Assembly: GCA_902576375.1 (NCBI GenBank)
Contig: CACGUZ010000001.1
Coordinates: 62,001 to 126,000 of the forward strand
Direction: 5' to 3'
Origin: an uncultured Pelagibacteraceae bacterium
Lineage (GTDB): Bacteria; Pseudomonadota; Alphaproteobacteria; Pelagibacterales; Pelagibacteraceae
Length of the DNA stretch: 64,000 bases
Shown one piece after another: positions 51,768 to 60,866 of this stretch (position 1 is its first letter; every line of letters starts with the position of its first letter). The notes beneath the pieces were generated by a model, which saw nothing but the letters and a program-made list of their open reading frames with translations, was not told where the DNA came from and did no database searches. Position numbers and translations under genes: made by a program.

Positions 51768-52364
51768 TTATTTTTCAATTAAGAATATACCTAATTCTGC
51801 AAATAAATTTTTATAAAATAAATTAGAATTATTAATATTTGATATATTTTTATTTGTCAGAGCTAAAGATTTAAAGATTTTAAAATTTATAATTTTTGAA
51901 AATTTAACAAAATCTTTAATGGTACACATATGAATATTTGGGGTGTTATACCAATCATTTGGTAATGATTCTGTGATTGGCATTGTTCCTTTGATAAGCA
52001 AATTTATTCTTACTTTCCAATGACCAAAATTTGGAATTGTTATGATTGCTTTTTTTCCAACTCTTAAAAGTTCTTTTATAACAATCTCAGGATTTACGAA
52101 AGCTTGTAAAGTTTGACCTAGAACAACATAATCAAAAGAATCATTTGGAAATTGTTTTAAATCCAATTCTGCGTTTCCTTCAATTACAGTAAGTCCTTTT
52201 GATACACAGGTTTGAACTTTATCCTTTGAAATCTCAATTCCTCTCGCATCAATATTTTTATTTTTTTTTAATGACTCCATTAATGTTCCATCATCACAAC
52301 CAACATCCAAAACTCTTGTGTTTTCTTCTATTAAATCGACTATTATTTTATATTCTGTCTTCAC
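51768..52364 (-). CDS. metW: MetW family methyltransferase-like protein
   Basis: A 198-residue class I AdoMet-fold protein. Motif I RVLDVGCDDGTLMESL is near residue 18, and DSFDYVVLGQTLQAF further on. MetW is paired with MetX in many proteobacteria and helps homoserine acylation; its own methyl-transfer reaction is not established. The start codon is GTG at 52364, two bases after the metX stop. Confidence 0.93.
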   Translation of the reverse strand: MKTEYKIIVDLIEENTRVLDVGCDDGTLMESLKKNKNIDARGIEISKDKVQTCVSKGLTVIEGNAELDLKQFPNDSFDYVVLGQTLQAFVNPEIVIKELLRVGKKAIITIPNFGHWKVRINLLIKGTMPITESLPNDWYNTPNIHMCTIKDFVKFSKIINFKIFKSLALTNKNISNINNSNLFYKNLFAELGIFLIEK

Positions 52365-52366
52365 TA

Positions 52367-53485
52367 TTATCTCTCTGAGTAAGATTTATCTAAAAAATTT
52401 TTAAGGGTTTTCAAAAAGTCTGGAACATCTAATAAAAAAGAATCATGACCTTTGTCAGATTTTATTTCAACAAATCCAACATCAGCACCAATTGCATTAA
52501 GAGCGATAACTATATCTTTATTTTCTTGAGTTGGATAGAGCCAGTCCGAGGTGAAAGATATTACAAAAAACTTAGCCTTAGTTTTTTTAAATGCATTAGA
52601 TAAATTACCATCAAATTGTTTAACTAGATCAAAATAATCCATTGCTCTTGTAATATAAAGGTAACTATTAGCGTCAAATCGATCTACAAAAACGGATCCT
52701 TGATATCTTAGATAACTCTCTATTTGAAAATCTGCATCAAATCCAAATTTAAGAGCATCTCTTTCTTGAAGTTTTCTTCCAAATTTTTCTTGTAAACCTT
52801 TTTTAGACAAATAAGTTATATGAGCAGCCATTCTCGCAACTGATAACCCTTTATCAGGAAGAGTATTATTAGATAAATATTTTCCGTCTGACCAATTATG
52901 ATCCGATGCTATCGCTTGTCTACCCAACTCATTAAAAGCAATATTTTGAGCAGAATGACTAGAGGTACATGCAATCGGCACTACTGTACTAGCTTTATCC
53001 GGAAAATTACTAATAAATTGCAAAACTTGCATTCCTCCCATTGATCCACCAACAATTGAAAAAAGTTTTTTTATATCAAAATGATCTAATAAATTTACTT
53101 GTGCATTGACCATGTCATTAATAGTAATTACAGGAAAATCGGTTCCGTAAATTTTATTTGTATCAGGATTTTTATGGCTTGGACCAAATGAGCCCATACA
53201 ACCACCTATTACATTTGCACAAATAACAAAATATTTATTTGTATCTATTGATTTGTTAGGACCCACTGCATAAGACCACCAACCATCTTTTTTTGTAACG
53301 GGATTAATACCCGTAACAAATTGATCACCAGTAAGCGCATGAAAAACAAGGATTGCATTATCTTTATTTTTATTAAGCGAACCATAAGTTTCATACGCGA
53401 GTGGAAAATTATTAATAGTTTTACCACAGTCAAGTTTCAATCGTTTTTTAATAACAAGCGTTTTTATATTCTCTTTAATATTCAT
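52367..53485 (-). CDS. metX: Homoserine O-acyltransferase (MetX)
   Basis: A 372-residue alpha/beta-hydrolase-fold acyltransferase for methionine synthesis. The nucleophile is the serine in GGSMGGMQVLQF near residue 144, NPVTKKDGWW and DRFDANSYLYITRAMDYFD are signature regions, and the late Asp/His are in SDWLYP and KGHDSFLLD. Many MetX enzymes use acetyl-CoA, some succinyl-CoA; I cannot decide. It is preceded by a SAM-II riboswitch, so SAM should repress it. No Shine-Dalgarno is visible. Confidence 0.95.
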   Translation of the reverse strand: MNIKENIKTLVIKKRLKLDCGKTINNFPLAYETYGSLNKNKDNAILVFHALTGDQFVTGINPVTKKDGWWSYAVGPNKSIDTNKYFVICANVIGGCMGSFGPSHKNPDTNKIYGTDFPVITINDMVNAQVNLLDHFDIKKLFSIVGGSMGGMQVLQFISNFPDKASTVVPIACTSSHSAQNIAFNELGRQAIASDHNWSDGKYLSNNTLPDKGLSVARMAAHITYLSKKGLQEKFGRKLQERDALKFGFDADFQIESYLRYQGSVFVDRFDANSYLYITRAMDYFDLVKQFDGNLSNAFKKTKAKFFVISFTSDWLYPTQENKDIVIALNAIGADVGFVEIKSDKGHDSFLLDVPDFLKTLKNFLDKSYSER

Positions 53486-53523
53486 AATTATTAAAGCTAA
53501 TTATTGAATTGTGAGAAAAAAAA

Positions 53524-53574
53524 CTTTTTTAGCGGTTTTTTTAAAGCGCTCGCAATTCAGGTAAATCAGCGCAT
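53524..53574 (-). promoter_or_regulatory. SAM-II riboswitch upstream of metX
   Basis: The minus strand reads GCGCTGATTTA (53572-53562), then ATTGCGAGCGC, an A/T-rich loop, and GCTAAAAAAG (53533-53524). This matches from memory the core of the SAM-II (metA) aptamer, GCGCUGAUUUA..AUUGC.AGCGC....GCUAAAAAG. P1 pairs GCGCT with AGCGC. SAM-II is known from alphaproteobacterial met genes and turns expression off when SAM is bound. It begins almost at the predicted transcription start and ends 38 bases before the metX ATG. Confidence 0.92.
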
Positions 53575-53578
53575 AAAT

Positions 53579-53607
53579 TTTGTACAAGATGTTATTTAGT
53601 ATGTCAA
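53579..53607 (-). promoter_or_regulatory. Promoter of the metX riboswitch transcript
   Basis: On the minus strand a consensus TTGACA (53607-53602) lies 17 bases before TACAAA (53584-53579). The start would fall near 53572, exactly at the 5' end of the SAM-II aptamer. The agreement between promoter and aptamer positions supports both calls. Confidence 0.75.
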
Positions 53608-53679
53608 TTTTTTAAATATTTGAACTAATTCTATATGAAAAATTGTTATTTTATTTATAAAGAGGCTAAAATTTAAAAG

Positions 53680-54765
53680 ATGACAACTATAAAATTTAAA
53701 AAATTTAATATTGAGGCTTATCAACCTGGCAAATCTACTATTAAGAGTTTTAATAAAATCATTAAACTTTCAGCAAATGAATCAGCTCTAGGAGTAAGTG
53801 CCAAGGCCAAGAAAGCAATATCAAATAAAAGATTAAGTCTTTTCAGATATCCTGATGGAAAGTCTAAAAAATTACGAAGTCAGATCTCAAAAAAATTTAG
53901 TTGTGACAAAGAAAAAATAATTTGTGGAGCTGGTTCAGACGAAGTTATTCAAATGTTATGCCAACTTTTCCTTAAACCAAAAGATGAAGTAATTCTTCCT
54001 CAGTTTAGTTTTTTAATGTACAGAATATATGCAAAAATAGTTGGTGCAAAAGTTGTTTTTGCCAAAGAAAAAAATTTTAAAGTTTCCGTCTCTGAAATAA
54101 TTAAAAAAGTAAGCAATAAAACTAAAATTGTATTTCTTGCTAATCCAAATAATCCGACTGGCACTTACTTGAACAGTTTTGAATTAATTGATTTAAGAAA
54201 AAGATTAAGAAAAAATATCTTACTTGTTGTAGATGATGCTTATGCAGAGTACATGCAAAATAGAGACTATAAATCTGGTTTAGATTTATTCAAGAATAAG
54301 CAGAATGTTTTTATACTAAGGACATTCTCAAAAATCTATGGACTATCATCTCTAAGAATTGGTTGGGGATATGGTTCAAAAAAAATTATTGATGCTTTGA
54401 ATGTTATTAAACCTCCATTTAATGTTAATGAAGTAGCTCAAAAAGCAGCTATTGAGTCACTTAAGGATAAAAAATTTATTTCACGTTCAGTAAAACATAA
54501 TCATATTTTTGCAACAAAACTGAAAAATTTTTTGAGCAATTATGATATTAGCTCAAATAAAGTTTCTGCTAACTTTCTATTATTGAATTTTAATAAATGC
54601 AAACTAAGAGCTAATAGTTTCTATGAAAAATTAAAAAAAAAGGGAATTATTTTAAGGTCTACTGAAGAAGGTTATAAAATAAAAAATATGCTACGATTAA
54701 CGATTGGGTCAAAAGAGGAAAATATGAAATTTATCAAAGCAACACAAAATATATTTAGAAAATGA
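53680..54765 (+). CDS. hisC: Histidinol-phosphate aminotransferase / aromatic aminotransferase
   Basis: A 361-residue PLP enzyme of the HisC family. ANPNNPTGTYL near residue 150 and the PLP-lysine site RTFSKIYGLSSLRIGWGYG near 218 are clear. It overlaps tyrA by 4 bases, so besides histidine synthesis it likely transaminates an aromatic acid (4-hydroxyphenylpyruvate or prephenate). No other his genes are near, so the aromatic role is the more probable one. Start is ATG; AGAGG lies 15 bases upstream, a weak distance. Confidence 0.88.
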   Translation: MTTIKFKKFNIEAYQPGKSTIKSFNKIIKLSANESALGVSAKAKKAISNKRLSLFRYPDGKSKKLRSQISKKFSCDKEKIICGAGSDEVIQMLCQLFLKPKDEVILPQFSFLMYRIYAKIVGAKVVFAKEKNFKVSVSEIIKKVSNKTKIVFLANPNNPTGTYLNSFELIDLRKRLRKNILLVVDDAYAEYMQNRDYKSGLDLFKNKQNVFILRTFSKIYGLSSLRIGWGYGSKKIIDALNVIKPPFNVNEVAQKAAIESLKDKKFISRSVKHNHIFATKLKNFLSNYDISSNKVSANFLLLNFNKCKLRANSFYEKLKKKGIILRSTEEGYKIKNMLRLTIGSKEENMKFIKATQNIFRK

Positions 54766-55658
54766 GAAATATATTAATTATAGGCTGTGGGTTATTAGGC
54801 TCTTCTTTAGTAAGGAGGATTTCAAAAAAAAAAATAGCAAAAAAAATATTTATTTATGAAAAATCAAAATCTAATATCGCTAAAATTAAAAGTCTTAAAT
54901 TACCTGTAACAATTGTTAAGTCTCTTAAAGATGGTTTGTTAAATTCAAACCTAGTGATTGTTTGTACATCAACGAGTGAATATAAAAAACTTATTCTTAA
55001 AATTAATAAAACCATTTCGCCAAAGACACTGATTACTGATGTGGGATCTTCAAAAATAGAGTCATCAAAAATAATTAAAAAATTTTTGAAGCGTGGTATA
55101 AATTGGATTAGGAGTCACCCTATCGCTGGATCAGAGGTGAGTGGACCAGAATTTGGAAAAGCTGATATGTTTGAGGATAAATGGTGTGTATTAATTAAGG
55201 ATAAAAAAACAAGTTCTAAGAATTTAAAATTTTTAATTTCTTTTTGGAAAAAGATGGGTTCAAAAACTGTTATTATGAACTCTGAAAAACATGACAAAGT
55301 TTTTTCTATCACAAGTCATTTACCACATTTAATTGCCTATAATTTGGTTAAATCGGCTCAGGATTTTGAAAAAATACTTAAATTTGGGCTTATCAAATAC
55401 AGTGCTGGAGGGTTGAGAGATTTTTCAAGAATAGCTGCTTCAAATGAAATTATGTGGAGAGATATTTTTTTTGATAATAAGGTTAATGTTACAAAAGCTA
55501 TAGACTTATTTATCAAAAACTTAAAATCTTTCAAAAAAGATATAAATTCTAAAAATAATAGATCAATTTTAAAAAAATTATCTCAGACTAAAAAAGTTAG
55601 GTCTAAAATCATTAAATTAAAACAGGATGTAAACAAACCTGACTTTGGTAGAGATTAA
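54762..55658 (+). CDS. tyrA: Prephenate/arogenate dehydrogenase
   Basis: A 298-residue NAD(P)-dependent enzyme of tyrosine synthesis. The Rossmann GCGLLGSSLVRR starts near residue 8, the catalytic histidine is in WIRSHPIAGSEVSGP, and SITSHLPHLIAYNLV with GGLRDFSRIAASNEIMW is typical. There is no chorismate mutase or ACT domain fused. It overlaps hisC upstream and converges with the NlpC gene downstream (4-base overlap). Confidence 0.93.
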   Translation: MRNILIIGCGLLGSSLVRRISKKKIAKKIFIYEKSKSNIAKIKSLKLPVTIVKSLKDGLLNSNLVIVCTSTSEYKKLILKINKTISPKTLITDVGSSKIESSKIIKKFLKRGINWIRSHPIAGSEVSGPEFGKADMFEDKWCVLIKDKKTSSKNLKFLISFWKKMGSKTVIMNSEKHDKVFSITSHLPHLIAYNLVKSAQDFEKILKFGLIKYSAGGLRDFSRIAASNEIMWRDIFFDNKVNVTKAIDLFIKNLKSFKKDINSKNNRSILKKLSQTKKVRSKIIKLKQDVNKPDFGRD

Positions 55659-56407
55659 ATATTACTAATATTACTTACTTTTTTAACTATCAGATTTGCG
55701 GTTTTATCAATTAATTTAGTTGTTTGTACTATTGGCATTATTAACACCTTCTTTTTTGGTCCATAAGCATGAATAAATCTAGACTTATTTAGACATATAC
55801 CAACATGTCCTTTCCAAAATAAGATGTCTCCTTTAAGTCGATTTTTACCTCTTTTTCTTTTACAAAATCTTATTTGGTCTTTTGTATCTCTTGGAAAAAA
55901 TATTCTGTTGTAATAAAAATAAATTTGAATTAATGCTGAACAATCGATACCGACACAGGTTTTTCCGCCCCATAAGTATTTTGTGTTTAAAAAGAATTTG
56001 AATACCTTGATATAATTTTTTTCATAATGATCAATATTTTTGATATCAATTTTTTTGATCCATTTATTTTTTTCAAATTCAATATACTTTTTATTTTCAT
56101 TTCTTATACACACACCAGATCCATAATATAGATAATGGTTTGAAGACAAAAATCTTTTACCTTTTTTAAAGAAAATTCTAGATTTAATCTTTGAAATTTT
56201 ATGTGAGGGTTTAAAATTTTCTAAAAACTTATCTTTTTTTATATATCCAATATAATTGTCATAATGAGTTTTTATTTTTAAATATTTTTTTCTTTTCAAT
56301 AGAATCTTAAATTTCTCTCCATATAGAATTTGTGAAACTACCTCAGAATTAGAAGATGGTTTAAAATAAACGTTAGCTACAGATTTATTTAAAAAATTAT
56401 TTTTCAC
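55655..56407 (-). CDS. NlpC/P60 family cell-wall peptidase with N-terminal SH3-type domain
   Basis: A 250-residue protein. Residues 1-60 resemble a bacterial SH3 domain (VANVYFKPSSNSEVVSQI, IKTHYDNYIGYI), and the C-terminal part is NlpC/P60 with catalytic Cys in GIDCSALIQ, His in GHVGIC and a third polar residue in FIHAYG. Such peptidases cut gamma-D-glutamyl-diaminopimelate bonds. The start is GTG at 56407. It overlaps ampG by 11 bases, which suggests muropeptide recycling. No signal peptide is seen, so a cytoplasmic role fits. Confidence 0.85.
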   Translation of the reverse strand: MKNNFLNKSVANVYFKPSSNSEVVSQILYGEKFKILLKRKKYLKIKTHYDNYIGYIKKDKFLENFKPSHKISKIKSRIFFKKGKRFLSSNHYLYYGSGVCIRNENKKYIEFEKNKWIKKIDIKNIDHYEKNYIKVFKFFLNTKYLWGGKTCVGIDCSALIQIYFYYNRIFFPRDTKDQIRFCKRKRGKNRLKGDILFWKGHVGICLNKSRFIHAYGPKKKVLIMPIVQTTKLIDKTANLIVKKVSNISNI

Positions 56408-57773
56408 TTAGTTGTAGTTTATTTTTCATAATCCATAGGATTATTAATGAAGGAATGACCATTAGCGCAGTTAAAATAAAAAATATTCCCCAATCACCAT
56501 TTAACCAATCAACTAGGGCGCCAGAGGAGGAAGCTAAAGTTGTTCTACCAGCAGTGCCTATCGACGCTAAGAGTGCATATTGAGTTGCTGTATAGGCTCT
56601 ATCTACGAGCATAGATATAAAGGCTACAAAAGCGACTGTTGCAAATGCAGCAGCTATATCATCAAAAATAACTGCAATAGCAAATAAAAATTCTGATTTA
56701 TCGCTCCAGGCCAACACGCTAAATAAAAGGTTTGTGCTTGCCATCATGACTCCAGCAAAAAACATTGCTTTCAAAACCCCGGATCTTATTACAAAAAGTC
56801 CACCTAAAAGAGTAAACGTCACAGTAGTGATCCAACCTAACGTTTTAGAGTAAATAGCGATATCCGACTTACTAAAACCTATTTCTTTATAAAAAATTAT
56901 AGACATCCTTCCAAGAAATGCCTCCCCCACTTTAAATAAAAAAACAAATCCTAAAATTCCTAGAGCAATAGAAAAGCCATTTTTTTTAAAAAAACTTATG
57001 ATTGGGCCACTTATTGTTCCAGCAATCCAGGTTATCAATTTTGTAAATATATTTTCATTTTTAAATTGAGAGGATATCAATCTGTCATTTTCTTTTTGTT
57101 GATTTTGTCTCTCTAAATTTGCTGACTCGTCAATGAACATTAAGCCAATGTTCATTAAAATTACTAAAATCCCCAAAATTAAGAAAGTTAGTTGCCAATA
57201 ATTTTCAAAACCAGTGTTTTGAAGAATATCTGCTGCAAATAATGATAGTACCCCGCCTAATTTATATCCTGTCCACCAACCAACAACCGCCATTGCGGCC
57301 CCAGCAGCCATGGATTTTCCCTCATTCTCACCAATTTGTTCAATTCTTAAAGCATCAACTGTTATATCTTGAGTTGATGATGCTATAGCGATAATTAAGC
57401 CTACTGAAACAACTAAAGCTAAATTTTCAGATGGATCGAGTAAACTCCAAAGGGCGAGTGAGAGTAAGATGATAATTTGCATCAAAACAATCCATCCTCT
57501 TCTGTGACCTATTTTTTTTGTTAAATATGGTATTTGTATTCTATCTATTAAAGGTGCCCACAAATAATTAAAAGCATAAACTGCAAAAATTAATCCAGCC
57601 CATCCAACAGTTGATCTACTTAATCCATCTTCTTTTAACCATAAACTTAGACTACTTCCAATCAAAACCCATGGAAAACCAGATATTGCACCAAGCAATA
57701 AAATTTTAAGCATTCTATTGTCAAAATAAACTGAGAACATTTCAGACAAAGAGTTTTTTTTAATTTCTATCAA
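56397..57773 (-). CDS. ampG: AmpG family muropeptide permease
   Basis: A 458-residue major facilitator with about 12-14 hydrophobic segments. GFPWVLIGSSLSLWLKEDGLSRSTVGWAG, the STQDITVDALRIE motif and GWWTGYKLGGVLS match AmpG, importer of anhydromuropeptides for cell-wall recycling. The TTG at 57773 is chosen because GGAGG (57786-57782) lies 8 bases before it; an in-frame TTG at 57788 would put that sequence inside the gene. It starts 2 bases after the trkH stop. Confidence 0.88.
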   Translation of the reverse strand: MIEIKKNSLSEMFSVYFDNRMLKILLLGAISGFPWVLIGSSLSLWLKEDGLSRSTVGWAGLIFAVYAFNYLWAPLIDRIQIPYLTKKIGHRRGWIVLMQIIILLSLALWSLLDPSENLALVVSVGLIIAIASSTQDITVDALRIEQIGENEGKSMAAGAAMAVVGWWTGYKLGGVLSLFAADILQNTGFENYWQLTFLILGILVILMNIGLMFIDESANLERQNQQKENDRLISSQFKNENIFTKLITWIAGTISGPIISFFKKNGFSIALGILGFVFLFKVGEAFLGRMSIIFYKEIGFSKSDIAIYSKTLGWITTVTFTLLGGLFVIRSGVLKAMFFAGVMMASTNLLFSVLAWSDKSEFLFAIAVIFDDIAAAFATVAFVAFISMLVDRAYTATQYALLASIGTAGRTTLASSSGALVDWLNGDWGIFFILTALMVIPSLIILWIMKNKLQLSEK

Positions 57774-57775
57774 AT

Positions 57776-59215
57776 TTAATTCCTCCAAAAAGATGGTAAA
57801 AATAATACAAGAATTGCAAATAATTCTAATCTACCTAAAATCATACCAAAACTTAAAATCCACTTAGAGATATCAGGTAGTGATGAAAAATTTCCGTTAG
57901 GCCCAATAGTTGAACCTAAGCCAGGTCCTACATTTGAAATAGATGTTGCAGCACCAGAAATTGAAGTAATAAAGTCAAGACCTGTCAAAGATAATAATGC
58001 TGTAATCACAAAAAAAATTACCAGGTACATATAAATGAAAGAGATAATTGATGCGGTAAATTTATCATCAACAGGACTTTGGTTATATTTTAGAACGAAA
58101 ATTCCTTTAGGATAAATAATTTTTTTAAGTTGATTCAAAACAAATGAATAAAGTATTTGAAATCTAAATATTTTTATACCACAGGTTGTTGAGCCAGCAC
58201 ATCCACCGATAAACATTAAACATATAAATATAATTAAAGGAAATCCACCCCAGTTATCAAATTGTGCATTTACATATCCAGTTCCTGTCAAAATTGATAT
58301 TACATTAAATAAAACTGTTCTAAAGTTTAGCTCAGATGATTTATTTAAAAATAAATAAATTGATAAGATCAGAATACTTATTAATATTATTTTTAAAAAA
58401 GTTCTAATTTGAATATCTGAAAAAAAAATTCTTCTGTTACCGTTTAAGAATTTTATATACGCAATAAAAGGCAAACTTCCCAAGATAATAAAAATCATTG
58501 CTGAAATCTCTATTGGAAAACTATTAAAGAAACCAATGGACTCGTTATAGTTTGAAAACCCCCCTGTCGCTATTGTTGTCATTGAATGAGTTATACTATC
58601 AAAAGTATCCATCCCAAGAATTTTATATGATATTGCGCAAAGAGTAGTTAGACCTGAATAAATATAAATTAATCTCAACGCAATTTCTTTTGATTTAGGA
58701 AGAATTTTTTCTGATGAGTCACTGTTAGAAATTTTAAATAATTGCATACCACCAACGTTCATTATTGGCATCAAAGTGATCGCCATAACAATTATTCCAA
58801 TACCACCCAACCATTGAAGAATTGCTCTCCAAAGCAAAATTGCTTTGGGCATCTCCTCTAAGTTTGGAATGATTGTTGAACCAGTTGTTGTAATGCCAGA
58901 CATACTCTCAAAAAATGCATTGGTGAACGAAAAATTGACTACAGAAAATATCAAAGGAAGCGAGCCAAAAATTGCGATACTTAGCCAAGATAATGCAGTT
59001 AATAAAAAAGCTTGCTGTAAATTTAACTTCTTTTCATGATCAAGATTAGATAAAAAAAATAGCGTACCAAAAATAATTGTAATAATTGAAGCGCCAAAAA
59101 AAGAGGAGTCAATTTCTTTAAAAAAAAATTGAACAAATATTGGTATCAACATAAAAATTCCAAGAATTATTTGAAGAATTCCAAGAGTAAAAAAAACAGT
59201 TTTATAATTAGACAT
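57776..59215 (-). CDS. trkH: Trk-type potassium uptake protein TrkH
   Basis: A 479-residue membrane protein with the four-fold M1-P-M2 layout of Trk/Ktr channels. Filter-like glycine regions include SGITTTGSTI near residue 115, TIATGGFSNYN near 215, ILTGTGYVNAQF near 310 and ISNVGPGLG near 425. It takes up K+ with cytosolic TrkA, which is not in this window. ATG start at 59215. The downstream ampG begins 2 bases after its stop. Confidence 0.93.
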   Translation of the reverse strand: MSNYKTVFFTLGILQIILGIFMLIPIFVQFFFKEIDSSFFGASIITIIFGTLFFLSNLDHEKKLNLQQAFLLTALSWLSIAIFGSLPLIFSVVNFSFTNAFFESMSGITTTGSTIIPNLEEMPKAILLWRAILQWLGGIGIIVMAITLMPIMNVGGMQLFKISNSDSSEKILPKSKEIALRLIYIYSGLTTLCAISYKILGMDTFDSITHSMTTIATGGFSNYNESIGFFNSFPIEISAMIFIILGSLPFIAYIKFLNGNRRIFFSDIQIRTFLKIILISILILSIYLFLNKSSELNFRTVLFNVISILTGTGYVNAQFDNWGGFPLIIFICLMFIGGCAGSTTCGIKIFRFQILYSFVLNQLKKIIYPKGIFVLKYNQSPVDDKFTASIISFIYMYLVIFFVITALLSLTGLDFITSISGAATSISNVGPGLGSTIGPNGNFSSLPDISKWILSFGMILGRLELFAILVLFLPSFWRN

Positions 59216-59303
59216 TTTGATAGAACATTATTTTATGGTAAATAAATTTCAACTCTATAAGAATAAGTTAAAGCGTTAATTTAAGATTTTATTTGAATTA
59301 ATC

Positions 59304-60866
59304 ATGATTAAAAAAGAGAATTTTGATAAAACAAGTGCATGGCCTTTCGTTGAAGCAAAAAAAATGCTTCGGGAAAGAAAATCTTTTATAGAAAAAAAAG
59401 GCAAAATAATTCTCCAAACAGGTTATGGTCCCAGTGGTCTTCCACATATAGGAACTTTTGGAGAAGTTGCAAGGACATCAATGATTGTAAATGCATTAAA
59501 ACATTTGACTGATTTACCAACCGAAATCATTACTTTTTCAGATGATATGGACGGTTTAAGAAAAGTACCTGACAACGTTCCACAAAAAGAATTATTAGAA
59601 AAAAATTTACACAAACCGCTTACTAATGTGCCTGATCCCTTTCAAAAATTTAACAGTTTTGGTGAGCATAATAATGAAATGTTGAAAAAATTTTTAAACA
59701 ATTTTAAATTTAAATATAATTTTAAAAGTTCAACATCACTTTATAAATCAGGTTTCTTTAACTCTTCTCTACAAGTTATTTTAGAGAATTATGAAGGTAT
59801 AATGAATATAATACTTCCTACACTAGGAAAAGAGAGACAAAAAACGTACAGTCCATTTCTTCCAATTTGTCCGGTTACAGGTCATGTTCTAGAAATACCT
59901 GTAAAAAATATTAATAAAGAAAAATCTATTATTGTTTTTGATAATAATGGAAAAGATTTGGAAACAAGCATTTATGATGGAAATTGTAAATTACAGTGGA
60001 AAGTTGATTGGGCTATGAGATGGTATGCACTAGATGTTGATTTTGAAATGTATGGAAAAGACCTTATAGAGAGCGCAATACTTTCAACAAAAATTATCAA
60101 ATTGATTGGAAAAACAAATCCCTCAGGGTTTGCATATGAACTATTTTTGGATGAAAAAGGAGAGAAGATTTCAAAATCAAAGGGAAACGGCATTACTATT
60201 GATCAATGGTTAAAGTATGCTTCCCCTGAAAGTTTGTCGCTGTATATGTATCAAAATCCAAAAAGAGCAAAAAAACTTTACAAAGAAATAGTTTCAAAAA
60301 CTGTCGATGATTATTTGGATCTGATTGAGAAAGCAAAAAATCAAAATGAGTTGCAGCTACTTATGAATCCTGTATGGCATGTTCATAATAGTTTGGTGCC
60401 TAAAGAAAATATGATTATGTCGTTTTCAATGTTATTAAACTTGGTCGAAACAAGTAATGCTGACAGCAAAGAACTTCTTTGGAAATTTGTTAAAAAATAT
60501 AAAAAAGACATCTCGGAAAAAGATAATCCTATCTTTGATAATTTAGTAGGCTATGCGATAAAATATTTTAACGATGTAATAAAATTGAAAAAAAAATATA
60601 AAAAACCTAATGGTGAGGAAAAAAAAGCTTTAGAAGCTCTGGTAAAAACTTTAGATAAATGTGACGACAAAATGAAACCAGAAGATATTCAAACAATGAT
60701 ATATTCGACTGGTAAAGAAAATGGATATACTGAGAATCTTCGAGATTGGTTTAAATTAATTTACGAAGTAGTTTTTGGAGACGAAAATGGACCAAGGATG
60801 GGTTTTTTTATAAGTTTTTTTGGTGTGAAAGAAACAAAAGATCTTATATTAAATAAAATTAAATAA
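59304..60866 (+). CDS. lysS: Lysyl-tRNA synthetase, class I
   Basis: A 520-residue class I LysRS, unrelated to the class II enzyme of E. coli. The HIGH motif appears as PSGLPHIGTFGEV near residue 38 and the KMSKS motif as GEKISKSKGNGI near 290. Class I LysRS is found in most alphaproteobacteria and archaea. It is divergent from trkH and followed by pyrD with a one-base overlap (TAATG). Confidence 0.97.
   Translation: MIKKENFDKTSAWPFVEAKKMLRERKSFIEKKGKIILQTGYGPSGLPHIGTFGEVARTSMIVNALKHLTDLPTEIITFSDDMDGLRKVPDNVPQKELLEKNLHKPLTNVPDPFQKFNSFGEHNNEMLKKFLNNFKFKYNFKSSTSLYKSGFFNSSLQVILENYEGIMNIILPTLGKERQKTYSPFLPICPVTGHVLEIPVKNINKEKSIIVFDNNGKDLETSIYDGNCKLQWKVDWAMRWYALDVDFEMYGKDLIESAILSTKIIKLIGKTNPSGFAYELFLDEKGEKISKSKGNGITIDQWLKYASPESLSLYMYQNPKRAKKLYKEIVSKTVDDYLDLIEKAKNQNELQLLMNPVWHVHNSLVPKENMIMSFSMLLNLVETSNADSKELLWKFVKKYKKDISEKDNPIFDNLVGYAIKYFNDVIKLKKKYKKPNGEEKKALEALVKTLDKCDDKMKPEDIQTMIYSTGKENGYTENLRDWFKLIYEVVFGDENGPRMGFFISFFGVKETKDLILNKIK

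Noticed and set aside
53524-53545. Intrinsic terminator made by AAAAAAG-TTTTTTTT at the end of the SAM-II aptamer
   Set aside because: The only nearby stem is 4 bp (AGCG/CGCT) and is part of the aptamer; too weak to call a terminator.
57774-57788. TTG at 57788 as ampG start
   Set aside because: The GGAGG right after it would be coding; it is better placed as the Shine-Dalgarno for the TTG at 57773.
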